Source: Nostoc sp. NMS8 (GTDB lineage Bacteria > Cyanobacteriota > Cyanobacteriia > Cyanobacteriales > Nostocaceae). From it: 64,000 nucleotides of DNA. The stretch is taken from positions 102,464-166,463 of the forward strand of contig NZ_JABXKK010000116.1 in NCBI RefSeq assembly GCF_017115045.1, given 5' to 3'. This document shows, in pieces, positions 8,374 to 16,447 of this stretch. The position numbers and the translations under genes were made by a program. The notes beneath the pieces are model-generated. The model had not been told where the DNA came from. It made no database searches and was given only the letters and a program-made list of their open reading frames with translations. Positions within the stretch are counted from its first letter, which is position 1. The number at the start of each line of letters is the position of its first letter.

Positions 8374-8405
8374 AAGGGGTATTGGTGTAGATGAGTGGTC
8401 TTTCA

Positions 8406-8427
8406 AGACGCGATAAATCGCGTCTCT
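8406..8427. repeat. Short dispersed hairpin repeat, second copy
   Basis: AGACGCGATAAATCGCGTCT is a near-perfect palindrome with a short AT loop, the same repeat as at 7258-7290. It lies between the MITE and the hairpin upstream of the first MetQ-like gene. Confidence 0.5.
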
Positions 8428-8463
8428 ACATCAGGGTTTTTTTGCTCTATCTGAACTGTATTG

Positions 8464-8496
8464 GTTTATCAATCCCAAGGTGAGGGATTGATAAAC
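8464..8496. promoter_or_regulatory. Perfect 13-bp inverted repeat upstream of MetQ-like gene
   Basis: GTTTATCAATCCC (8464-8476) and GGGATTGATAAAC (8484-8496) are exactly complementary around a 7-base loop, 51 bp before the ATG of the first MetQ-like gene. There is no U-run, so an operator or a leader hairpin fits better than an intrinsic terminator. The binding factor is unknown. Confidence 0.5.
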
Positions 8497-8547
8497 GCCA
8501 TCTACAAAGGCACGATTGACCTGTATTCTAAATGAGGAGATGATCAA

Positions 8548-9444
8548 ATGAGTGTAAAACACAAAGTAAATAGTTCAACAGGGATAAAGCGCCGCTATTT
8601 TCTCGTCACAACAGGGTCAGCGATCGCATCGATTCTTTTCGCCAGTTGCACACCCAAGCAAAATTCACCAACTAGTCAATTAGTCAGCCAGTCAACTACT
8701 CAGTCAGCTAAAACATCACTACTGAAAGTCGGCTCTCGAAATACTGTCACTGAAGATGTTTTAAAATTCATTCAAAAAGAACTCGCTCCTAGTCAAGGCT
8801 TAGAGTTCCAAATTGTGACAATTGGTGATTCGGTAAAGATTAATGATGCCCTGAAAAATCGGGAAATTGATGCTAATCTTTTCCAGCATGAACTGTTTAT
8901 GAAACAAGCCGCTAAAAGACTGAATGCGGATTTTACTATGCTCAATCGCAGCTATACTACTGTATTTGCACTCTACTCAAAACGGTTAAAAATAAAAACG
9001 GTTGGTGAAATTCCGGTAGGAGCGACAGTTGGTATTTCTAATGATGATAGTAATCAGGATCGCGCTTTAAAATTTCTGAAACACCTTGGTTTAATCAACT
9101 TGAAAGAAAAGTCAGGTGAGTATTTCACCGTGCAAGATATAATTGCCCATCCGAAAAATCTCAAAATCAAGGAATTAGACAATTACGCCCTTGCTAGAGC
9201 GTTGGACGATCTCGATTTAGCTGTGGCATATTCATCCTTCCTTCTCCAAGCCAAGATAAATCTTACCCCCATTGCGTTAGATGATATTGGGATTGCCGAC
9301 AAAAAATATGCCACAGGCTTGGCAATTTTGCCCGACAAAGCAAATGACCCCAACATCCAAAAACTCAATAAATTGCTTATAGATCCGAAATTAAAAGATT
9401 TTATCAACACCAACTATAAGGGTACTGTCGTGCCTTCATTCTAA
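8548..9444 (+). CDS. MetQ/NlpA-family substrate-binding lipoprotein, copy 1
   Basis: 298-residue solute-binding protein of the NlpA/MetQ family, which usually delivers methionine or another small amino acid to a MetNI-type importer. The leader has twin arginines (KRRYFLV), a hydrophobic stretch and a lipobox ending in FASC. NAREIDANLFQHE-like (KNREIDANLFQHE) and LDDLDLAVAYS-type segments are typical of the family. GAGGAGA precedes the ATG by 7 bases. No MetN or MetI gene is in the window, so the partner importer must lie elsewhere. An almost equally long paralogue follows after 17 bp. Confidence 0.88.
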   Translation: MSVKHKVNSSTGIKRRYFLVTTGSAIASILFASCTPKQNSPTSQLVSQSTTQSAKTSLLKVGSRNTVTEDVLKFIQKELAPSQGLEFQIVTIGDSVKINDALKNREIDANLFQHELFMKQAAKRLNADFTMLNRSYTTVFALYSKRLKIKTVGEIPVGATVGISNDDSNQDRALKFLKHLGLINLKEKSGEYFTVQDIIAHPKNLKIKELDNYALARALDDLDLAVAYSSFLLQAKINLTPIALDDIGIADKKYATGLAILPDKANDPNIQKLNKLLIDPKLKDFINTNYKGTVVPSF

Positions 9445-9461
9445 ACTACAAGATAATTGAG

Positions 9462-10319
9462 ATGAGCGTCACACACAAAGTTTCAACAGGGATAAAACGC
9501 CGCTATTTTCTTCTCACAACCGGATCGACGATCGCATCTACTCTCATTGCCAGTTGTTCATCCAAATCTACTCAAAACCAGCCATCTCAACAAGTTAATA
9601 GAGTCAAAATCGGGGTTGCAAGTGTTGTTCCCGAAGATATTTTGAAGTTTATTCAAAAAAATCTTGCCCCGAACCAAAACTTAGAGATTCAAATTGTGAA
9701 GATTAGCGATTGGGTGCAAATCAACAACGCACTTCAGAGTGGAGAAATTGATGCTAACTTTTTCCAGCATCAAGCCTATATGCAGGATGCTGCTAAGAAC
9801 CTCAATTTGGATCTGGTGATACTCAATCGCAGTTATATCAGTGTATTTGGACTCTACTCGAAAAAGCTAAAAATAAAATCAGTCAATGAGGTTCCTGTGG
9901 GTGCAACAGCTGTAGTTCACAGCGATCCAATTAACCGCGATCGCGGTTTAAAATTACTCAGAGATAATGGCTTAATCAATTTGAAAGAGAATTCCAGTGG
10001 CTTGTTCACTATTAGAGATGCGATCGAACATCCTAAAAAACTACAAATCAAGGAAGTAGAGGGGCCTGCCGTTGTCAGAGCGCTGGATGATGTAGATTTA
10101 GGAGTAACATACGCAACCTTGCTGAAGCTGGCAAAGTTAGACCTAGCACCCATCCTGCAAGCCCCAACTAACGATAAAAAATATGCAACAGGTTTGGTAA
10201 CTTTGCACTCAAAAGAAAATGACCCCAACATCCAAAAGCTCAATCAACTGTTTATCAATCCCAAAGTTAGAGATTTTATTAACACCACCTTTAAAGACAC
10301 AATCATCCCTGTATTTTAA
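9462..10319 (+). CDS. MetQ/NlpA-family substrate-binding lipoprotein, copy 2
   Basis: 285-residue paralogue of the preceding gene, with the same KRRYFLL leader, a lipobox ending in IASC, and the conserved EIDANFFQHQAYM and TTFKDTIIPVF-type ends. The two have diverged at many positions, so the duplication is not recent and they may bind different ligands. The 17-bp spacing indicates co-transcription. Downstream, 10323-10341 carries a small GGGATT...AATCCC hairpin without a clear U-run. Confidence 0.87.
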   Translation: MSVTHKVSTGIKRRYFLLTTGSTIASTLIASCSSKSTQNQPSQQVNRVKIGVASVVPEDILKFIQKNLAPNQNLEIQIVKISDWVQINNALQSGEIDANFFQHQAYMQDAAKNLNLDLVILNRSYISVFGLYSKKLKIKSVNEVPVGATAVVHSDPINRDRGLKLLRDNGLINLKENSSGLFTIRDAIEHPKKLQIKEVEGPAVVRALDDVDLGVTYATLLKLAKLDLAPILQAPTNDKKYATGLVTLHSKENDPNIQKLNQLFINPKVRDFINTTFKDTIIPVF

Positions 10320-10522
10320 TCGGGGATTGGAGACTAATCCCTGTTGCTGATGGTGCAGCACCGCGCGGGAACTATTTGAGATCGCCATTGTGTTAGGAGG
10401 TATAGCGATCGCTCTAACAGTGGCCGATCCTATATCTAATCAGTAACGCCCAACGCCGAAAAAACCTTTCCCTATTCGCCGCCCTTACCAAGCATTGTTC
10501 GCTTGACAGACTAGTAATATTG

Positions 10523-11512
10523 TTACAGTCGATCAATTATCTTGGCATTATCTGGTAGCTTGGCATCTCTTTGCCCAGCAGTACGCGCTCTAGCTGTGAA
10601 CAAACCAATGGGAGTATTTAATATATTTACAAGGGTGGCTTGACTTGCAATTCCTCGGTTAGGCTGCGCCAACGCCTTTTTAATATCTCTTGGTATTTCT
10701 TTCAATAACCAACGTGTCAAACGATAGCCGTATTCTTTGGGTGTCATCTCTCGCATCAAATCTACACCGTGCAGTTCGTGCAGATAGCGATTTGAGCGTC
10801 CATAGCGCCGCCATTGACTTTGCAGTTCTTGAAGTGTAGCGCGGTGGCGGTGCTGAACGATCGCATCGGGAGCAAATTCCAAACGCCCGATGTTTTCCCC
10901 CAAAATCCGCCAGCAAATATCGGCATCGCCACCAGTAGTAAGATAAGGACGAAATAAACCCGCTTTTTCTAAGGCTATACGTCGAATCGCCAAATTAGCC
11001 GTTTGACCATAGGGACGAAAAGAATGGTTCAAGGTATGCTTTTGCGATAGAGTTTCCTGAAGTTCTGCGTGTCTTTCTAGCAGTGCTGTGCCTGGTAGTG
11101 CCACAATTTCACCAGCAACAATTACCACTTTTTTATTGACAAAAGGTTGAATTAGCGCATCTAACCATTGCGGTTGTGGACGGCAATCTGCATCGGTAAA
11201 AACGATAATTTCACCCGTAGCGGCGCGAATCCCAGTATTACGAGCAGCATAAGAGCTTTGAATTTGATTTTCACTCAATGGGTGAATTGTAATTGGGCAA
11301 TTTTCGGCAGATATTTTGAGGATGGTGAGAGTGCGATCGCTACTATTATTGTCCACCAACAAGTACTCTACCCGTTCTTTTGGGTAAGTTTGAGATAATA
11401 GACAATTGATTAACTCTGGTAAATCCGCCTCACCGTTATAAATAGGAACAACCACCGACACCATTGGTAAAAAGCTGGTGGCGATGGCTGCATCAACTGA
11501 CTGATGATTCAT
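10523..11512 (-). CDS. Glycosyltransferase family 2 protein
   Basis: 329-residue GT-A fold glycosyltransferase. The start of the domain, VSVVVPIYNGEADLPELINC, sits near residue 18, the LVDNNSSDRT loop follows, and a metal-binding DAD lies in VFTDADCRPQ near residue 110. GGDADICWR resembles the family's acceptor-side ED/DxD region. There is no signal peptide and no obvious membrane segment. It is probably a cytoplasmic sugar transferase in polysaccharide or glycolipid synthesis. The isolated position gives no hint of the acceptor. Confidence 0.87.
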   Translation of the reverse strand: MNHQSVDAAIATSFLPMVSVVVPIYNGEADLPELINCLLSQTYPKERVEYLLVDNNSSDRTLTILKISAENCPITIHPLSENQIQSSYAARNTGIRAATGEIIVFTDADCRPQPQWLDALIQPFVNKKVVIVAGEIVALPGTALLERHAELQETLSQKHTLNHSFRPYGQTANLAIRRIALEKAGLFRPYLTTGGDADICWRILGENIGRLEFAPDAIVQHRHRATLQELQSQWRRYGRSNRYLHELHGVDLMREMTPKEYGYRLTRWLLKEIPRDIKKALAQPNRGIASQATLVNILNTPIGLFTARARTAGQRDAKLPDNAKIIDRL

Positions 11513-11607
11513 AAATCTGAGATTTGGGAGATGGGATTACTAGCTAGTATGCCCAGATCCAAATCCTGGAACAATTAAAAAGAGTCAGAATTAGTGAGGG
11601 ATTGAAA

Positions 11608-12948
11608 CTAAAATTTCAAGTTATCGGCGCGGCTCATGGGTCGAGTGGGCTGATTTGCTGGTGGTTGGGCAAAGTTGTTATTTGATAGAATTGCGATCGC
11701 ACGGGCATATTGCGGATCGCTCTTCGTTCCGATTAAATCTGGATTAGAAGCCAACTGCCGCTCTTGTGCCTCTGTCAAGTCTAGCTTGATATCTGGGGCA
11801 ATCCCTTTATGGTTAATATCCGTTCCCGCCGGGGTGTAGTAATGGGCAATGGTGACAGCCAAGCCGGAACCATCTGCGAGTTCATGAACTGACTGCACTA
11901 AGGCTTTGCCAAAGGTTTGACCACCAACGACTACCGCCCGCTTATTATCCTTGAGCGCCCCTGTGAGGATTTCGCTAGCACTAGCTGAATTACCATCTAC
12001 TAAGACTGCCAAAGGACGATTTGTTAAAGCAGTGCGATTGGCTTTAGTTTCCTCAGTGCCGCCCACACGGTCTATTGTCTTGACAATTCCACCGTCGTTA
12101 TACCACATCCGCGCAATTTCAATGCTTGCTTGCAACAAACCGCCAGGATTTCCCCGCAAATCCAAGACATAAGAATCAACTTTCTTGGTGTTCAAATCGC
12201 GGATGGCTCGTTGCATTTGGTCTGCCGCGTGGGCGCTAAATTCTCGCAAACGGATATAGCCAACGCGGCGATTTCCTTCTTGCTTGAGCGTATAGCGTAC
12301 CGTTGGCACTTCAATACTTGCCCTTGTCAGCTTCAAATCAAAGGCATTTTGGCCCGCCCGTCCCAGTCGTAGCTTGATGGGACTACCCGCTTTACCACGG
12401 ATTAGCTTAGAAGCATCATCCACTTTCATTTTGAGAGTGGATTTGCCGTCAATTGCCAAAATTTCATCGCCTGCTTTGATCCCAGCTTTCAGTGCCGGAG
12501 AATTTTCTATGGCTTCGACAACAGTGAGCCGCTGAGTTTTTTCGTTCACTTCCATCCGAACGCCGATACCAGAGACTTCCCCTGATGTTTGGCTAGTCAG
12601 AGCTTCAAACTGTTGGGGGTCCATGAATCGAGTATAAGGATCTCCCAACTTTTGTAAAGCTTCGCGGATGGCAGTGTATGCTTCTTCGCGAGAAGAGTAG
12701 TCTTTGCTCAACAGGCTTTGCCTGGTTGCTTGCCAATCTTGCTGATTAAATTTACCATCAACATATTCATGATTTACCAGTTGCCAAACTTGGTCAACTA
12801 TCACTTTTGGGCTGTCTTGTAGGGCTAGAGCAGCACGGACATCACGAGTCCAAGCAGGGCCGAATACAGACATCGTAGCAGTCGTGGCGATCGCTCCACC
12901 AATCAAGGCTACTTGGAGCGGTGAGTAACTTTTCGCAGATTGGTTCAT
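11608..12948 (-). CDS. Carboxyl-terminal processing protease (S41 family, CtpA/CtpB-like)
   Basis: 446-residue C-terminal processing peptidase. An N-terminal hydrophobic segment (residues 11-30) acts as signal or anchor for export to the lumen or periplasm. A PDZ domain spans about residues 115-200 and is followed by the protease core. The Ser/Lys dyad is readable: S323 in SASASEIL and K348 in FGKALVQ, 25 residues apart as in Tsp. Cyanobacteria have several Ctp paralogues; one matures the D1 protein of photosystem II. I cannot say which paralogue this is. It is monocistronic, reading toward the GT2 gene. Confidence 0.93.
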   Translation of the reverse strand: MNQSAKSYSPLQVALIGGAIATTATMSVFGPAWTRDVRAALALQDSPKVIVDQVWQLVNHEYVDGKFNQQDWQATRQSLLSKDYSSREEAYTAIREALQKLGDPYTRFMDPQQFEALTSQTSGEVSGIGVRMEVNEKTQRLTVVEAIENSPALKAGIKAGDEILAIDGKSTLKMKVDDASKLIRGKAGSPIKLRLGRAGQNAFDLKLTRASIEVPTVRYTLKQEGNRRVGYIRLREFSAHAADQMQRAIRDLNTKKVDSYVLDLRGNPGGLLQASIEIARMWYNDGGIVKTIDRVGGTEETKANRTALTNRPLAVLVDGNSASASEILTGALKDNKRAVVVGGQTFGKALVQSVHELADGSGLAVTIAHYYTPAGTDINHKGIAPDIKLDLTEAQERQLASNPDLIGTKSDPQYARAIAILSNNNFAQPPANQPTRPMSRADNLKF

Positions 12949-13259
12949 GTATACTTAGCTGGAATAATTGTGTTGTTGACAGTTTAGCAATCAGGCTTTC
13001 CAGAAATTTTTAAGTTTTTATACCCCAAAATAAACTATGCTCCTTCATCATTTTTATGGGTAAATGATGCCAAAATACCGCATTAGTTATTAACAACCAT
13101 TTCTCAGTTTGTTAGCCTTCTCCGGAAGGCCATACTGACCTTATGACACTTTGATTAGCGTCATATTTGCATTCTCGATTACTTTTATAAGATAGCACTT
13201 TGCTCACTGAATTGCAGCACTGTTATATAGCCATTAAATCAGCTTTTCTTACCTAAGTC
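12949..13259. other. Intergenic region between divergent protease and YdcF-like genes
   Basis: 311 bp, AT-rich, flanked by divergent starts, so promoters for both genes are expected here. Apart from a short TTCTCCGGAAGG palindrome near 13115 I see no defined element. Confidence 0.35.
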
Positions 13260-13958
13260 ATGAAACGCAAAATTACCATCAAATCATTAATTTCTATTAA
13301 AAAAAAATCAGCTAATTTGTGGCAATTGTTACAAAAACTAACTAACGGATTGTACGCTATCTTGGGTGTTTGGCTGATTTTTACTACTATAACCTTAGTT
13401 TTTGCTTCCTTGCAGCCAGTAGATGCCTTCTTTGTGCTTGGTGGCAGTATTCGTCGAGAGACTTATGTTGCCCAACAAGCAAGACAATATCCACAAACCC
13501 CAATTTTAATTTCTCATGGTTCCCCCGATCCTTGTATAAGGTTAATTTTCCAGGCTGAAATGGCAGGGTTACAAAACGTTTGGTTAGAAAAGTGTGCGAA
13601 TTCTACCTTTGAAAATTTTTATTATGGTATTCCAATTTTGCGGCGTTGGGGAGTGCATAAAGTCATGTTGATTACCTCACCGAGTCATTTACCCAGAGCC
13701 GTATGGATCGCACAGATTCTTTTGGGCGCTCATGGTATTTGGGTAGAGTCAGAGATTGTTCAGGAGTTGGGCGTCCCTGGTAATAATGAATCTTGGCTTA
13801 AAACTGCGTTAGATGTAACACGTAGCTTATTTTGGGCGATTTTAAGTCAAATTATTCAACCGCAATGCTCAAATGTGACAAAACTTACTGAAGTAGATAT
13901 GCAAGCTTGGGAGCATCGAGGTTTCCATTGTGAACACCAAGGTGGGTTGAGGAGATAA
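13260..13958 (+). CDS. YdcF/ElyC-family (DUF218) membrane-anchored protein
   Basis: 232-residue protein with a basic N-terminus, one transmembrane helix at about residues 30-48 and a DUF218 domain: VDAFFVLGGSIRRE, then LISHGSP, ENFYYGIPILRRWG and VMLITSPSHLPRA. DUF218 proteins (YdcF, SanA, ElyC) are implicated in envelope or cell-wall integrity in other bacteria, but the biochemical activity is largely unassigned. ATG is the first start in frame. It converges on the toxin gene of the following toxin-antitoxin pair, with only 1 bp between the stops. Confidence 0.82.
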   Translation: MKRKITIKSLISIKKKSANLWQLLQKLTNGLYAILGVWLIFTTITLVFASLQPVDAFFVLGGSIRRETYVAQQARQYPQTPILISHGSPDPCIRLIFQAEMAGLQNVWLEKCANSTFENFYYGIPILRRWGVHKVMLITSPSHLPRAVWIAQILLGAHGIWVESEIVQELGVPGNNESWLKTALDVTRSLFWAILSQIIQPQCSNVTKLTEVDMQAWEHRGFHCEHQGGLRR

Positions 13959-13959
13959 C

Positions 13960-14268
13960 TTACTCGTAATGCGTCCACATGCGAATTATCTTGACTACTT
14001 GCTCGGATTCGATGACCTCATATACCAACCGATGCTGTATATTTATCCTACGAGAATAAGCACCTGATAAGTCACCAACCAGCTTTTCATAAAGTGGAGG
14101 ATTTTGAAAAGGATTTTCTTCAAGGACTGCGAGTAATTCCTCGGCCTTTTCCTTTAAATTACTAGAAGCTAATTTCTTCGCGTCTTTTTGCGCTTGTTTT
14201 GTGTAAATCAACCTCCAACTCGCTCCTTCGGGGTTTGCAAGTGGCTCCTCAGAAGCTTGTTGACTCAC
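13960..14268 (-). CDS. yoeB: Txe/YoeB-family mRNA interferase toxin
   Basis: Toxin of a type II toxin-antitoxin pair, a ribosome-dependent endoribonuclease in characterised homologues. The body reads WRLIYTKQAQKDAKKLASSNLKEKAEELL and ends RRINIQHRLVYEV...IIRMWTHYE; the C-terminal H and Y are active-site residues in YoeB. I place the start at GTG 14268, which overlaps the antitoxin stop (GTGA), although a TTG one codon earlier is also possible. About 15 residues precede the usual YoeB start, so translation may begin later. Confidence 0.9.
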   Translation of the reverse strand: MSQQASEEPLANPEGASWRLIYTKQAQKDAKKLASSNLKEKAEELLAVLEENPFQNPPLYEKLVGDLSGAYSRRINIQHRLVYEVIESEQVVKIIRMWTHYE

Positions 14269-14510
14269 CAATCCAACTCCTCATCACATTCTTGAATCGG
14301 GGTTGCTAGTCCTTCTTTTATAGATTCTCGCATTCCAGGGACAGATAATAAGTAAAGAGTCTCCTGAATTGCAGACCAATCTTTTTCCGCAAGCAGAATT
14401 GCATTACCGCGATCGCCTCGAATGATCACAGGTTTACCCTGCTCTGCAACTTGGTCAATGATCTGTTGCAAATTATTTTGAGCGTCGTTGACGGGAAGCG
14501 AGGACATCAT
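14265..14510 (-). CDS. yefM: YefM/Phd-family antitoxin
   Basis: 81-residue antitoxin partner of the YoeB-type toxin. The N-terminal DNA-binding part reads SSLPVNDAQNNLQQIIDQVAEQGKPVIIRGDRGNAILLAEKDW, the classic Phd/YefM pattern. The C-terminal acidic tail would wrap the toxin. The gene precedes the toxin and overlaps it, so the pair is translationally coupled and presumably autoregulated by the complex. The RRGDR-type loop and the length are normal and nothing indicates decay. Confidence 0.9.
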   Translation of the reverse strand: MMSSLPVNDAQNNLQQIIDQVAEQGKPVIIRGDRGNAILLAEKDWSAIQETLYLLSVPGMRESIKEGLATPIQECDEELDW

Positions 14511-14989
14511 AACTTTTTTAGCTCACGATAACTTTAATTTAGTATAAAAATATGGGAGAGAAATTTGTCAACTATCAAATTCGTTCTAGTTCAGTAGAGA
14601 ATGTCGTAGACGTTGTTAAAAACCTAACTAGAACAAAGGCTTATGTATCTCCTCCAAAAAATGGTTGGATTACGGTTTACGATCAGATGTCTGATTATGA
14701 ATTTAAATATACTGAGATTAGTAAGTTTTCTCAAAATTTATCTGCCAGTCTTTTAACTGTAGCATTCGCTTTTATAGTTTTTTCTGGCTTACATTTTATA
14801 TATTTAGTATACGATACAGGAAAATTAGTAGATGAGTTTTATGACGATCCTGAAGCATCTGAATTTGGTTTTGATTATGTAAATGATGCTGTAATAGAAA
14901 GATTTAAAGGTGATCCAGATAAATTATTAAAATACTGTCTACCAAGTACTACCTTAGAGGATGTTTTAAAAGTCAAAACTAGTTAAAAA

Positions 14990-15945
14990 TCATGCTAGTC
15001 GTCTGACCATAATACGAATCATGGCAATATAGATGAATGTCTCTGAGGTTTTAGGAAGGCGTTCATAATCTTTACTCAAACGGCGACACCAATTAAGCCA
15101 GCCAAAAGTTCGTTCAACAACCCAGCGTTTAGAGGTTGTTTGAAAAGTGTTTCGCTGTGACTTTAGGCACTTTAGATCCCCCCTAACCCCCCTTTTTAAG
15201 GGGGGAACCGGAATCAAAGTCCCCCTTTTTAAGGGGGATTTAGGGGGATCTAAAATTTTTGATACTGATAAGAGGACTTTTCAAACATCCTCTTAGGTAA
15301 ATGCACAAAACCCTTCTTTTCTAAAGGTCTAGGAACAATTTCCACAATCCACCGAAACATATCCATCACCCAACGCATAAATTCCTCGCCTCGGTATCCT
15401 CCATCCATCCAAATGGTATTTAATTGTTTTACCTGATTGCCTGTATTGTGAACTCGGTTGAGGACTTTTTTGGCTCCTTCACGTTCTGGAAGACTAGCAG
15501 ACGTTACCAAAACCCGCAAAACCAGCCCCAAGAGATCCACGCTTAGATGACGCTTGCGTCCATGTATCTTTTTACCTGCGTCATAGCCCACATCAATGGA
15601 AATCATAGTTGCTGTTTCTACTGATTGGCTATCAACTGCGGCTTCCGATGGACTGGGTTCCCGTCCAGCAGCAACCCGAACCCACTGGTACAATTTGTCG
15701 TGAATCTTTAACCATGTACCATCTTTGCTCCATCTCCAGAAGTAACCATAAACAGTTTGCCAAGGCGGGAAATCCCATGGGTTACCTCTCCATGTACATC
15801 CTTCACAAAGCACATAGAAAATCGCGTTGACCACGGCAAATAAAGCTACAGTTCGTGGACGACCACTGACTTTTTCTGATGGAAACTCTCCTGCAATCAA
15901 TTCCCACTGTTCCCATGTCAAATTGCTACGGTATGCTTTAGTCAT
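14990..15945 (-). pseudogene. IS5-family DDE transposase interrupted by a MITE
   Basis: The transposase starts at ATG 15945 (MTKAYRSNLTWEQWELIAGEF) and reads to codon 217, where the 161-bp MITE enters. The frame resumes at 15128 as KRWVVERTFGWLNWCRRLSKDYERL and ends at 14990. The repaired protein is 263 residues. Catalytic residues are visible: D in AAVDSQSVE, D in WMDGGYRGE, and the glutamate in the RWVVERTFGW/SKDYE segment. The MITE separates the two aspartates from the glutamate region, so this copy cannot make an active enzyme. Confidence 0.9.
15132..15292. mobile_element. 161-bp MITE inserted in the IS5 transposase
   Basis: The ends are GAGGTTGTTTGAAAAGT (15132-15148) and the complement of GAGGATGTTTGAAAAGT (15276-15292). 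They differ from each other at one position and from the host IS ends by one or two. Target duplication TTA (15129-15131 and 15293-15295; TAA on the minus strand). The interior has complementary runs (GATCCCCCCTAACCCCCC and TTTTTAAGGGGGATTTAG) with no coding capacity. The matching ends indicate mobilisation by the same or a sister IS5-type transposase. Confidence 0.88.
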
Positions 15946-16300
15946 TCACTCACAAGGTGCTGTTATCTACAAATCTCAGCATAAGCCTTGTGAGCTTTCT
16001 TACAATACCTACCCACTTTTAAAACATCCTCTTACAATCAATCTCTCATATCTTAATATCTAATAAAAATAGAGATATTGAGTTTCTAGGACAAGAAGCT
16101 GCTTATGAACTAGCGCTATTACTGGGTATTGATGAATATAGAGCAATCAATGGATATAGTTATTTTGAAGATCGTAATCTTTATAATGAAATAGATCCAG
16201 ATATAGAAAATGCTAAAGATTTTTTACTAGTCAAAAATTCTTTCAATAACTAGTTATTAAGCTTCCTTATTCTTGCTAGAAGGCATTATGTAAAAAGTTT

Positions 16301-16367
16301 GGTGCTTGTAGATGACGCGATCGCCATAATATCCGTAACATTTATTGGCTTTAACTTTACAAGCACC
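16301..16367. terminator. Possible bidirectional terminator after eboD
   Basis: Perfect 10-bp arms GGTGCTTGTA (16301-16310) and TACAAGCACC (16358-16367) are separated by 47 bp. A T-run follows on the plus side (CTAATTTTTTC) and on the minus side (AAACTTTTTACAT). It lies 80 bp past the eboD stop and could end that transcript. The long loop makes this tentative. Confidence 0.35.
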
Positions 16368-16447
16368 GGACTAATTTTTTCATGTAAGTATCGGGCGACT
16401 AGCTTCGTTGATTGCTAGGCATTCTCCTGATTACATCCAAGGGAGAA

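Larger units (their letters stand above)
14957..16031 (-). mobile_element. IS5-family insertion sequence with a nested MITE
   Basis: Both ends are the 17-bp terminal inverted repeat GAGGATGTTTTAAAAGT (14957-14973, and its complement at 16015-16031). The flanking TTA at 14954-14956 and 16032-16034 is the 3-bp target duplication, as expected for IS5-group elements of the IS1031/IS427 kind. The element is 1075 bp as it stands and would be about 911 bp without the MITE and its duplication. It carries one transposase gene on the minus strand. Confidence 0.88.
14552..16253 (+). pseudogene. Unknown gene split by an IS5-type element
   Basis: The ORF from ATG 14552 runs through codon 135 (TTA, 14954-14956) into the insertion sequence, which adds a spurious nine-residue tail ending at 14986. 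Beyond the element the frame resumes exactly at the second TTA (16032) and continues to a TAG at 16251-16253. Removing the element and one TTA gives a 207-residue protein with a hydrophobic segment near residues 67-85 and the later stretch FLGQEAAYELALLLGIDEY. I do not recognise the family. It lies 41 bp from the divergent YefM/YoeB pair. A shortened 144-residue product could still be made. Confidence 0.8.

Noticed and set aside
13960..14510. The YefM/YoeB pair as a new defence system
   Set aside because: All features are those of the ordinary type II pair; no additional gene is coupled to it.
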